This document shows, in pieces, positions 1 through 20,034 of a stretch of DNA of 64,000 nucleotides; the stretch's first letter is position 1, and each line of letters begins with the position of its first letter. Below the pieces are notes generated by a model. It was not told the origin of the DNA. It was given only the letters and a program-made list of their open reading frames with translations, and did no database searches. The position numbers and the translations under genes are program-made. The DNA comes from Oscheius sp. JU75 (lineage: Eukaryota; Nematoda; Chromadorea; Rhabditida; Rhabditidae): the NCBI GenBank assembly GCA_037178855.1, contig JASJZC010000007.1, positions 3,038,001 to 3,102,000 on the forward strand, given 5' to 3'.

Positions 1-939
1 AGTTAAAGAGGAATTGCAAAGCTCACTTTCTACAGTTATGATTGTCTATCAACAGAGTTCACTTAGCTAAAGCTACTTGACCCCAGTGGTACTGGCGAGA
101 AGCATGGGATTTGTCTCATCTTTCCACGACAACACAAACACTAGAGAGGATACATGGCAAATTGACAGTCGTGTGTGCAGGCGGATTAGGTGATTATATG
201 TGTTTATGAGTCTCTTCAAGTGCTGCTAGTAATCTTTTGCACACAAATAGGAGCGGACTTTAAATATCTGTCAAAGGATAAGATCTTTTTTTGATCCATT
301 CAATCTCTTGTTTCAGTGTGTGCCATGCTCTCCTGTATTTTGGTTCTTTATCAGAGAGACTCTCATCCTATGATTCTACAGATTATTTTATATTCTACAG
401 ATTTCAAGTTGTGAATATTTTGCCTATAAATTGTGGAAAAAAATCGAAGAGGATTCCTGCTGAGTTCTCATGGGAGGATAATCGAAATGGGTGGTATGTT
501 TTCCAAAGAACCATAGCCCCTTTTTTTGGACCAGACCCACACCCAAGAGTAAGAAACTGGTAGAAATAGGTTCTTTATACTTATATATATCAAGAAACCA
601 CGTTATCGCTTTTTTTTACAAGTCATTTTCCCGATTTTGGGTGCCCTGGTATGCTGGCAAAATGGCTAGAGGTATTTTAAATCAGTTGTCGTATTAGCTG
701 AATCTGATGACTTCTCTCGTCATTTTCGACCCGATAAAAGTATACAAAATAACCTACTAGCATTGCTCCGCCATCTTTTGGTTCAAATTTATGCCAGACC
801 CATGATGTTTTCTATCATTTCAATCACATTTTCTTCACTAGCAGAGTTCTGGACATAGCTGGGCGTTAGACGTAAAGGGTATTTGACTGTACTGTCAGCC
901 GGTAGGTTGCTCTTGTAGTATCCTTCAGCACGTGACAGT
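1..939. other. No supported gene
   Basis: I see no convincing coding exon here. There are short open frames around 291-697, including one that starts MGGMFSK after a run ending in an acceptor-like sequence, but none extends or resembles a family I know. The 3' part contains the start of the inverted repeat annotated next. This stretch could be distal regulatory sequence of a gene outside the window. Confidence 0.4.
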
Positions 940-1144
940 AATCAAAAGCGAGAGAGCAAGTTGCTTTTTGCCTTTTCAAAACCTTTCCACAACCGCTCTA
1001 CTTCCCGTGCCATATTGCCACGTGATAGCGTCGAAGCCTTATATTGTGGGAACAGTTGTCCAGCAGCCCATCAATCTGTATAAGCATCGCAGGCAAGTTC
1101 TTTTTGCCACCTTTTTTATCCAACTTGCTCTCTCGTTTTTGATT
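940..1144. repeat. Inverted repeat with ~180-bp spacing (possible MITE)
   Basis: The 24 nt at 940-963 and the reverse complement of 1121-1144 differ at one position only. Outside the perfect block the arms both continue to a CAG trinucleotide with a one-base gap, giving ends that begin CAG like many Tc1/mariner-type terminal repeats. I see no clear TA duplication at the flanks, so the assignment to a DNA transposon family is an inference. The roughly 157 bp between the arms carries no recognisable coding sequence. Confidence 0.5.
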
Positions 1145-1698
1145 TTCTGTTTCGAGGTATCCGTCGATTACCATTTATGTTTAGGCAATGCTCGTTCCTG
1201 TGACTTGTCCCTTCGCTGCCAAGTCCGCACTTCCTCCGCGGCCCCGTAAGTTTTTTTTTATGCTTCAGCAATTATTCCGTTAGTGATACTAGCAAGTTGG
1301 GAGTCCACAAAATCAACTTTTTCAGCTGCCAACGCTGACAGACTCCCTGTTTCTTGTCACAGATGTGGCTGCTTGTTGTGCAAGTACGGAGATCGCTGTT
1401 AATGAAGTAATGGAAAAAATGTTAACATTGACAAAATAATTCAACTGTTGCTCCTCTTTGAGATTGCATCGGCAACGTCAAGCTATTTCGACGCCGTTTT
1501 TAAGTTACCTTTGGTCAGATATCAGCACAAGGTCAGACGCAAGCTGCATTGTTGTGGATTCGCAAAGCTCGTCGAAAATGAAAACATAAACCTCCTATTG
1601 TATCTGATATTTTATTGTTAGCTAGGACGCTATCTCTTGCATTTAGGGGAGTGAATTTTCATGTCAACTTTTCTCATACCAAGTTTGAAAAAAATACG
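1145..1698. other. Intergenic, nothing recognised
   Basis: AT-rich sequence with no exon-like structure that I can support on either strand. It lies beyond the poly(A) signal of the following minus-strand gene. Confidence 0.4.
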
Positions 1699-1704
1699 TT
1701 TATT
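1699..1704 (-). terminator. Poly(A) signal AATAAA
   Basis: A perfect AATAAA on the minus strand, 50 nt downstream of the TAA that ends the spliced Ala/Pro-rich gene model. Spacing and strand fit a 3' end signal for that gene. Confidence 0.6.
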
Positions 1705-1753
1705 CCTTATATATACAGAAAGACGATGTTTGGTTGTGTAGCTGAAAAGTACT

Positions 1754-2327
1754 TTAGGCAGTCCTGAAAAATTGGATAAATCCTGTTTGTAAGCAATACT
1801 CACTTGGCCTTGTTGGATCCGATGAACATGGCGCTGGTGGCGAAAGGAGCGTAGGCAGGTACGACGCGAGGAGCAATTGGGAGAGCAGGAGCAGCAAAGA
1901 CTGGGGCTACGGGAGCAGCAACTGGAGGAGCGAAGAAGGGAGCAGGGGCAAGAGGGGCAGCGAATGGAAGAGGGGCAGCTACGGGAAGAGGAGCAGCGAC
2001 GGGAAGAGGAGCGGCGAATGGAGCAGCATAAGGAAGGGCAGGTGCAGCAACGGGAACTGGAGCTGGAAGCGGGAGAGGGGCAGCCATAAGGGGGGCAGCG
2101 ACCTGAGGAGGTGCTGGGATGGCTGAAGGAGCGACTCCCTGTCCTAGAACACCGACGCTGTTCACTGGGGTGCGAAGAGGGCCGAGAATTGACTGGTAGT
2201 AAGGATTGAAGCTGCTTGCTGGCCAGGCTGCTAGCTGAGCACTGGCAATGCAGAAAAGAGCAGAAAGAACGGTGCTGAAAGATCAATTGCTTTTTGGGAT
2301 GTTCAAATCAGCCTACAAAGACTGCAT
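1754..2327 (-). CDS. Secreted Ala/Pro-rich repeat protein
   Basis: Three-exon model, complement(join(1754..1763,1804..2274,2317..2327)), 163 residues. Exon 1 codes MQSF up to a phase-2 GT donor; the 42-nt intron ends TTTCAG. The second intron (40 nt) has a strong GTGAGT donor and lets the frame end in KTA-stop; if it is retained, translation stops three residues earlier. The N-terminus (MQSFTVLSALFCIASA) is a typical signal peptide. After a short Tyr/Pro-containing segment the body is low-complexity, built of PVAAPL/PLPFAAPL-type hexamers, with an 18-nt tandem period in the DNA. Such Ala/Pro repeats resemble structural cuticle or eggshell proteins, but I recognise no specific family and the role is unknown. 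A TATA box and poly(A) signal flank it. Confidence 0.75.
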
Positions 2328-2385
2328 ATCGATTGGTACTGTGAAGACGGCAGAAGACGATGTTCGCTCCCCTACTGACGGTCTG

Positions 2386-2392
2386 TTATATA
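2386..2392 (-). promoter_or_regulatory. TATA box of the Ala/Pro-rich gene
   Basis: TATATAA on the minus strand, 59 nt upstream of the ATG at 2327. The distance fits a TATA box, a transcription start about 30 nt downstream, and a short 5' UTR. A strong TATA box suits a highly expressed structural gene, which is an inference. Confidence 0.6.
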
Positions 2393-3187
2393 GTCTGCCT
2401 GTCTCGTCCAGACACACAAATGTTGCCGGAGGTGATCCTTTTTACGCCTCTGGCCGGATGGTGCAAACAACGCGTGAGGTATCGTTTCCGGATGGTCTGC
2501 CGGCGGCATTCCTGAACAGCCGTCAAAAACGAACCCTTCTTGGTCTCATGTTACGACGGGACTAGACAGCTGGGCCTATTGTAGTCGTAATCAAGCGTCA
2601 AACGTGTTTCAGGGGCCTTCAAAAAGTCTTTTGTTCAGAAGACAACCCCTCAGGATCAAGCTCATTTTTGATTCAAAGAGGTATCTTCCGAGCAATCGAC
2701 TTCAATAGAAACTAAAATGTTAAAGCAGTCGATATCGAAGAGCTGAAAGGCAATTGTAACAGAGTTATCTGCTGAAAAGAACAGTGAACGGCCGAGATAA
2801 CCTTATCAACAAACATGTTCGGTTGCCACGGCAGTACGATTTTTTGAATTTGGTGACGGAAGTCGAACTGCAATAATTGCCAAAATGGTTTATTTTTTGT
2901 GTTCTTGGTTACTATGACGATTTTATGAAGAGGATAGCCATCGAGCTATGAGTACCTGGAGGGTAAGAACTCATTTCTTGTTAGCTCAGCTGTATCCCTT
3001 AAATCATTGTTCTGTGATCTAAATGGAACTGACTTACTCAGTTAAGGATATGTTGCCTAAAGAGATTTCTCGTTCGAGGTTCTTATAGCCGGCAGAACGA
3101 CGTCGTAAGAAGGAAATAAACACAATGATGGACATCTGCAATATTCTGATATAAGAGCCGATTCACTCTTCCCCAAAAAAAGGTCAA
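2393..3187. other. Intergenic, nothing recognised
   Basis: Promoter-side sequence of the Ala/Pro-rich gene followed by about 0.7 kb in which I see no exon structure, RNA gene or repeat that I can defend. Confidence 0.4.
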
Positions 3188-3460
3188 TTAAAAAGCTATT
3201 GCATAAACGGACGGCACACTTCCTCTCTCGGCTCTTCTTTGTGCGAGCAGGAATGGTTTAAGAATGGTGAACTTACAATAAGCATGATGATCATTAGAGC
3301 TAAGAGGACAATCTTGAGCCATAGCGGAGTGACGGAGAGTCCCATCAAAGTTGGAACAGCAGCTCTCAGTTTGAATGAGTGAAGTTGTAGTTTCGATGAC
3401 ACGTTGCTGAACCGTGGCATAGCAAGAACGAGAGCCTAAGAAAAACAATTTACGAAGCAA
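3188..3460 (-). CDS. Doubtful exon of a small membrane or secreted protein
   Basis: Two overlapping minus-strand frames look coding, and I cannot choose between them. One frame contains a 15-residue hydrophobic stretch (LKIVLLALMIIMLIV). It ends at a GTAAGT donor, and an acceptor near 3195 would finish it as LFN-stop, which would make a C-terminally anchored protein. The other frame runs through CYATVQQRVIETTTSLIQTE and a CC pair. A TTTTCTTAG acceptor precedes both. Possible upstream exons between 3480 and 3770 (one begins MTHVFRGN) can be joined to the second frame by GT-AG introns. I do not recognise either product. It lies just downstream of the ABC transporter gene on the same strand. Confidence 0.25.
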   Translation of the reverse strand: MLRKLFFLGSRSCYATVQQRVIETTTSLIQTESCCSNFDGTLRHSAMAQDCPLSSNDHHAYCKFTILKPFLLAQRRAERGSVPSVYAIAF

Positions 3461-3970
3461 TATTGTTATTTTCTGCCGAAAGATTCGTCAGTATGACAAA
3501 CAGCTATCATTATACAGTACTTTGTGGATATATAATTGGTCCTCCGTGCGCGACAACAAATACAGCTTTCTGCAAGTGAAATATAGTTGTAGTTATGTTC
3601 CTACTCGTTTCTTTGACATTAATGGTTGTTCGCTTTGCATTTACATAGGCCAAAATCTGAACGCAAAAATTGCCATAGAGCACTCTATTGGCATTGGCAG
3701 ATTGTGAGGGAAACAGCAGACACTAACCTATTCCCACGGAAAACATGTGTCATACGCTACATTAGCCATTGAAGCTGGTAAAACAGGTGGGAAGAGAAGA
3801 CCTTAAAAGTAGTAGCTTTCACAAGTAAAACCTCTTAAATCCTCGTTTAGCTAAGCTTCGAATAACGAGCGTAGAAAAAGCGCATCCAACTGGCATGGCT
3901 CGATTTCAAATTCATCTGTGTGAATCTTCAAGAAAAAGGGAAAGTGACAAGTGTCTTACATTGTGGAACA

Positions 3971-9740
<5,770 letters not shown>

Positions 9741-10189
9741 ATTGCAAAACTTATCGACGAGTTGCTCCGAGCAATGAGACTATATTAATGGCGCGCTGAT
9801 ATTAGGCAATGATTAAAAGAACTGTTTGGAACACCGAAATGTCTGTACTACTAAGTGCACGACTAGTTTTTCGAATCGAACAAGGCAAAGATACTATAAA
9901 AGTGTGCTTGAGCCTTAAACGCTGGTTTCAGAGTACAACTTGTTAAAGAAACTTCAAGGAAAACTGGAAACTTATAAAGCGGCTCTCATTAGAAGTGTAT
10001 GTTGGTCTTTGCGTGGAAAGACGTGTAACCCTTTTGTTTGGGTATATGACGCAAATTCGAAGCGCAAAGTTTTTAAACAAAAAGAATGATAGCAACAGGT
10101 GTGAAGGCGGTTGAAAGAGCCCCGAATTGAATGCAACTTCGTGTCTGGGCATTCCCCGATTCGTTCAATGTTTTCAACGATAATGTAGT
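9741..10189. other. Intergenic between aminopeptidase and ABC transporter
   Basis: About 450 bp upstream of the transporter start and downstream of the aminopeptidase stop, both on the minus strand. Open frames here do not continue or resemble anything known to me. Confidence 0.4.
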
Positions 10190-12178
10190 TCATTTATTAC
10201 TAAGCAGAGGTATGGTTGTGAGGTTTCCGAAAAGACTACTGAAAAGTGCTGGCCCGAAACCGTATGCTCTCTGCTCCGTAAGTTCAGGGAAGGCTATGTT
10301 TAGATGAATCCAATTGAGTCCTTCTCCAAAATCGATGTGACTTCCTACAAACAATGCACCCGTTGCCGTTGAAGGGCCCTAAAACAGAATTACAGTTTGT
10401 TTCTTAGTTTACCATTCGGCGTTCGTATGGACAGTTGACCATGTCAGCTACGCTACTGAAAAGATCTGGGAAGTGCAGCTCCGGAGAAAATACTACAGGC
10501 ACGAGAAGATCACCTGATCGGCGACCAGCGGTCAACATCTTGGACAATATTGTAGAGAATTCTGTCTAAAACCAACCTCCTTCTCCCATTCTCCTCTGTT
10601 TGTCAGAACTGCCGCATGGAATCGACCAGAGAGAGCTGAATTGTCTGTCATGGTTGCAACGTCGATGATAGTATCAGCCTGCAGTTTTTCATTGATTTGA
10701 ATAGAAACTTCCATACCTTTAGCTTTTGCTTTGCATAATAGACACCATCAGCTAGCATTATTCGTCCTTCACAATCGGTGTTTGTGATTTCTACTGTTTT
10801 ACCGCTCAACATTGTGATAATATCTCCTGGTTTCCTTAAGAAGAACAGTGCTGAACACGTGAATAAAAACTTACATGGCATCTGGACTAATATTGTTCTC
10901 AGCAATGCATAAAATGGCGTGTAGATTTTGCTTGAATCCTGATTGAACCAACAGGGTGAAGGATGCCAGTACGTCAGCTGCTCCGCTCATGTCTCCTTTC
11001 ATTTCTAAATATACAGTTTTTCTAGCCTTCCGATATACATCTTTACAAAAGTATTTCAAACTCGAAAGTTTTAACTTACTCAACATAGACTCCCCCTTCT
11101 TAATATTGAGTCCTCCAGTGTCAAAAGTGACTCCTTTTCCAACCAATGCATAGGTTTCATTTGCATCAGAAGGCCTAAAATACGAGGTTTTCAGCTCTCA
11201 AATAGGTTACAAATGACTAAGAAGGACGAATGCGGGAGGCATTGAGCCTGCTTTACCAACAAAATATATTCCAGGAAAATGATCATACAATTCTTCTCCC
11301 TGAACTTTTGGAAAAGGCTTAGGTGTGCAACCTACTTGAATGAGCGTATAGTTTACATTTAGCGACTTGGCAATGTCCACGGCCTCTTTTACCAAAGCAA
11401 TGGTTGTCATTTCATTGGCTGGAGTGTCGATAAGTCTACCTGCTGTACGCACAGCTCGGATCAAGTGGCTTAGATAAGTCATATCGTCATCGTGTAGTGC
11501 CTAAAGATTGTAATAGCAGAAACATTGTGGGTTTACCTTGTCGTCCATCATCAGTATATCGATGTTGACTTCATGAAACTCACTCCCGCATGTCTTTCTC
11601 GAATACAGTGGAAAAGAGCGAGCAATGGCAGCCACATTGGCGACAACGTCAACATGTTTTGTCAACACTATCACGCTTGCTTTCTTAATATCATATCGTT
11701 TTTTGCGTGGAATTCAAATGTACTCTTCCGCGTTTTTCTGTTAAGGCGTTTTTCACTGCTTTCCCTATGGCAATGGAGTTTGACGGTGAATTGTACCGCG
11801 AAGTGGAATCTGGCACCGAAAGCAAAACAGCTTGATTGAGATACAGCGGCATATCACCATCTTCACTGATTTTTCCTGCTGCTCGAATCCATTCTTTCTT
11901 GTCTGCAAAAAAATTCCAAAATGGTAACAAGGAAACCTACTAACAAAGCTGCTCATCACCCCTTCAAACTGCTCATAATGTACATTTTTGATATCCTGAT
12001 GTCTGCCAACAATAATCAGAACCTCTTGCTCAAGGTCCAATTCGGAAGATGGCTCATAGTTCAGTGAGACTGGTTTTCTCAGATTGGAAATGGTTACTAT
12101 CGCACAATCAGAGTTTCCTGTCGTCCAAAGCAATATTGACAGAAGGAGCAACAAAGGAAAACGGTAGCCAGGGAGCAT
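10190..12178 (-). CDS. Secreted M17 (leucyl) aminopeptidase, NPEPL1-like
   Basis: The ATG at 12178 opens [21 protein letters not shown], a clear signal peptide, then the N-terminal M17 domain. The catalytic half has the family's metal and active-site motifs: [25 protein letters not shown] and [13 protein letters not shown]. The last of these supplies the metal-binding Asp and Glu and the catalytic Arg. The segment [19 protein letters not shown] and the C-terminal [11 protein letters not shown] point to the NPEPL1 branch rather than classical LAP3. The stop TGA is at 10192-10190. Several short introns split it; one joins NCPYERRM to GPSTATG. M17 enzymes remove N-terminal residues with two zinc or manganese ions and are usually cytosolic, so the signal peptide is noteworthy and suggests secretion or a luminal location. 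It lies 262 bp downstream of the receptor kinase gene. Confidence 0.88.
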
Positions 12179-12440
12179 AGGTGATTGACTGATAGAGATG
12201 GTGCGGAACTGTTGAGTACACCTCTCAAGCCCAAAAGTGAAGAAGATACTTGGCGTGATCACGTACAAATAAAGAGTCAAATACCGAAGATAAATAAGCG
12301 GGCGCGAAAATGCATAGGTATCTGTATCAAAAGTTTAGACTCCATTTCTGGGGTCAAAGTTCTTGTTCTATCCAGACTCGACATGCTGACAAAGTTATGT
12401 TAATTTCTTGCCGTATTTACAAACACAATGCACAAATTTA

Positions 12441-17091
<4,651 letters not shown>

Positions 17092-19245
17092 AGTATAGCA
17101 AATGCTGTCGCTGCATGAGAAACTGAAAGACCGTAGTCTATTGAGACAATAAAAGGGATATTTATGGGACAAGTGTCATCAGGGTAAAAGCTATTAATTT
17201 GATAGAAAGAGCAGCGATTCAATAGAAATGTGCTTCATGATTGAGGCAGCAGAGTCTGGTTGGTTGAAGCACGAAACTCGTAATGTTTAAAAAGGAAAAG
17301 AGAAAAGCGAATAATGGATCATACACGTTGTATGGGGTGTCACGGTTAGGTTTTGGTGGAATAATATACAGTCTGCAGTATGGAACAGTGCTAGCGCCGC
17401 AATCAATACCGGGCAGATCCGTCGGTCAGGAACGGCAGAGATGACCTCATTGTTAGTCATCCCTGGCATGTTTTTGCGCGTCACTGTCTAATTAGTCACT
17501 ATCCGACTCAACTGAGGTCAATTCGAAACAATGAAAGAGCAGTAGATGAGCAATTGGATATGGGGAAAATTGTTTGGAAGAAGCCACTACAAAACAGTGT
17601 GGGGATGTTTCCGCCACCTACGGGAATGACTCAAAGGGGATGATAAGGCATTGATTGTGGGTATGAACTCGATAGGAAACGCAAACATTGAAAATGCATC
17701 ATCAGCTAAACTGTTCTTAATCTGCTTACCTAAAGTTTCAGCCAATTCGGTGTTGTTTTATGGAAATAAATAATCTTTAACTTAAGAACTGTCGGTAGAC
17801 TATCTTGGAAGTGTCTTCTGCGCCGTAATATTACACACCAGCAGTAGTTTTTTATCCAGATGTAAGTAATAGGAGAGACGCGAGAAGTGCGGGCCTGTTT
17901 CACTGAAACTGAGATAACTGTAGGTCGCCATGGCACAAAAAGCTGACAAATCTCACACTTAACTGATCGACTCCCGCGAACAGGACTGAAGCAGGCGAAA
18001 GTGAACGATTGTTGTCAGCTGAAAAGGTGGACAGAACTGCTACGCATAGACGACGGGCGACAGTTTTTCATAACCTGATAAACGGACATGGATAGTGAAA
18101 CAGATGGTGGCAGAGCGACAGCAAAGATTGTAGAAGTGAATATAACAACATCTGTGTTCGGTTTACTGGCAAAAACGTTTCACTTCTGAACTATCGTATT
18201 GTGTATTTTTTTTGGAAGATTCATTTCTGTTTTCAATAGCGTGTTTTTTCTGTCATGTCTCTAATCCTGGTATCGGTTGTGTTCGTAGAAATCCATCTAG
18301 GCAGAAACTGTTACCAGCATATTGTCCTTTTTGATTTAAGATGTAGCTCTGAAAGCCGCTTAATTCTCAGATACAGTTTACACAAAGGTAGTAGAGGTAA
18401 ATGCTGAAAAGTTCGGACGTCTACGGTAGTATTTCAGTGCAATCATGTCCGTACTTCAAACTATGTCAATATCAAAATCATTGGGCAGGAGCAGTACGAT
18501 CAGATCATTAGCATTTTAGTTGACTGTGCAGTATTCATTTGTCTCTCGTATATATTATAGCACTTATCATGGCTATTAACCTTTGAGTATCGACCGATTC
18601 ACCTTATTTCTCTTGTTACGCTTAGGTTCCACATGTATATTGAAGGAAGTAGCGTGACAAGACGATGTATATCATCTTGCTTATTCACTTATTCATGTAC
18701 AACTGTGTTGAGCAGAATAGCAATGAGTTCTTGCCTTGTTTGGTCGTCAATCTTTTGTTTGACCCGGTTTCAGACGATCTTTGTTTTTGGTTTCGTTTTC
18801 AGCTCCCATGAACCCCGAATCCCGCTGACCACAGCATTAATCGCTGCGAGGGTACAGCCCAAACAACCTTCTTTGTCGGAAAACGCTTAGTGCGTGAGAG
18901 TACAAGACACAAAAAGAGGCGCGGCTTGACGAGACGAGGAGGGTGTGCTTGGCGCTCCTCCACGCTGTATGTTGACTGTCCGTCATCGCGAGGTCCGATG
19001 ACCTCTCTCACCCGTTCATCTCTGATTATCCAATCAATAGACCGTCCACTACATATCCTCCTCATCTGTATAATAGCAGAGGCAATTTTCGTCTTTCAGT
19101 AGTTTTACAACCCTTTGTATGGTACTTCTCTTACCGTTAGTCCACAAGAGGTCCGAGTACCATTACGCATACCTCTAATGGCGATTTTCTTTAATTGTTG
19201 TTTCATATTTTTGGTTTTATTGACAATGCACTTTTAGATTATTCT
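17092..19245. other. 2.1-kb intergenic region between receptor kinase and Ly6-like gene
   Basis: The divergent genes on either side start at 17091 (minus) and 19246 (plus), so this should hold both promoters. I see short open frames (for example 17287-17484 minus and 18633-18890 plus) with no recognisable domain, signal peptide or splice context worth calling a gene. There is a run of T/A-rich sequence near 18540-18570. Confidence 0.4.
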
Positions 19246-20013
19246 ATGGCACGTGTAACCAAGTGGATTTTCGTCTCAAGTTTAATATTGTCGACATCTG
19301 GTAAGCGACTAATTGCCATCACTTTGCCAACCTTTGACGAAACCTGTTAACCGTAAAGAGCGCAGCATATGATTGAGTCACTTATTCTAACTAATGGACG
19401 ATCGAATAGACGTAACACGTGCAACTTTCAGAAATAGTCCAGTCTCAATCACTGGACATTCGCTGTTATGCTTGTAGGTTTCCGAAAGACTGATCTTAAT
19501 GATACATCTAGGTACGTCAATCAATGCAAACTCTATGTTGACAGAGATCACCGACCCAAACTGGCTGAGATGGCTCGGGAATATCCGCAACGACCCATTC
19601 AGTCAATATTGTAAAGACGACTTCCAGGTTTACGCTTCCACAAACTTTTACCAATTTTTAGATTGATCTCGCGCTCCGAGATGGAGTTAAAAGTCAACAA
19701 TGCGCTAATGGCGTCTGTATGAAAATGGCTTTCCAGGAGACAAATGGTAAGTTACCGAAATGGAACCAAGCATGTTTCAGGAGTTACGCACATTTGGAGG
19801 AACTGCATACCGCAAGCCAAAGATCAGATTCGATCAGACTGCACTCGTATTTCGAGCGGAGAAGGTCTGGTACAACAAAATCCCCAAAGAAAGCATTCTT
19901 TAGGATCTCTAGAAGTGTGCACTTGTGAAGGTAATCTTTGCAACGCTACATCGTCATTCAACTATATTCTTCTAGTCTTTCTTTCAATTTGTTTACTTGA
20001 TTATAACGGGTAG
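19246..20013 (+). CDS. Ly6/uPAR-type three-finger protein, probably GPI-anchored
   Basis: Five exons, join(19246..19300,19432..19473,19512..19627,19662..19746,19781..20013), 176 residues. It opens with a signal peptide (MARVTKWIFVSSLILSTS). The mature part has a Ly6-style cysteine pattern: CYAC near the start, YC, C..GVCMK, R.C, and a closing C-T-C followed by NLCN (CTCEGNLCNATS). A hydrophobic tail (YILLVFLSICLLDYNG) ends the protein, as in GPI-anchored Ly6 proteins. Phases agree at every junction, and the 38-nt second intron removes an in-frame TGA. Worm and fly relatives of this fold modulate ion channels and receptors at the cell surface, but no partner can be inferred here. The stop lies 21 bp from that of the convergent Slit gene. 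Confidence 0.82.
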
Positions 20014-20034
20014 GCAGATAATGAATTCGAAGAA

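Noticed and set aside
486-640. Possible start MGGMFSKEP with splice-like sites
   Set aside because: I could not extend it into further exons on the plus strand.
932-1249. 105-codon plus-strand frame
   Set aside because: It runs straight through both arms of the inverted repeat and has no family resemblance.
1877-2089. Gln/Glu-rich plus-strand frame
   Set aside because: It is the antisense shadow of the Ala/Pro repeat gene; its composition is forced by the repeats.
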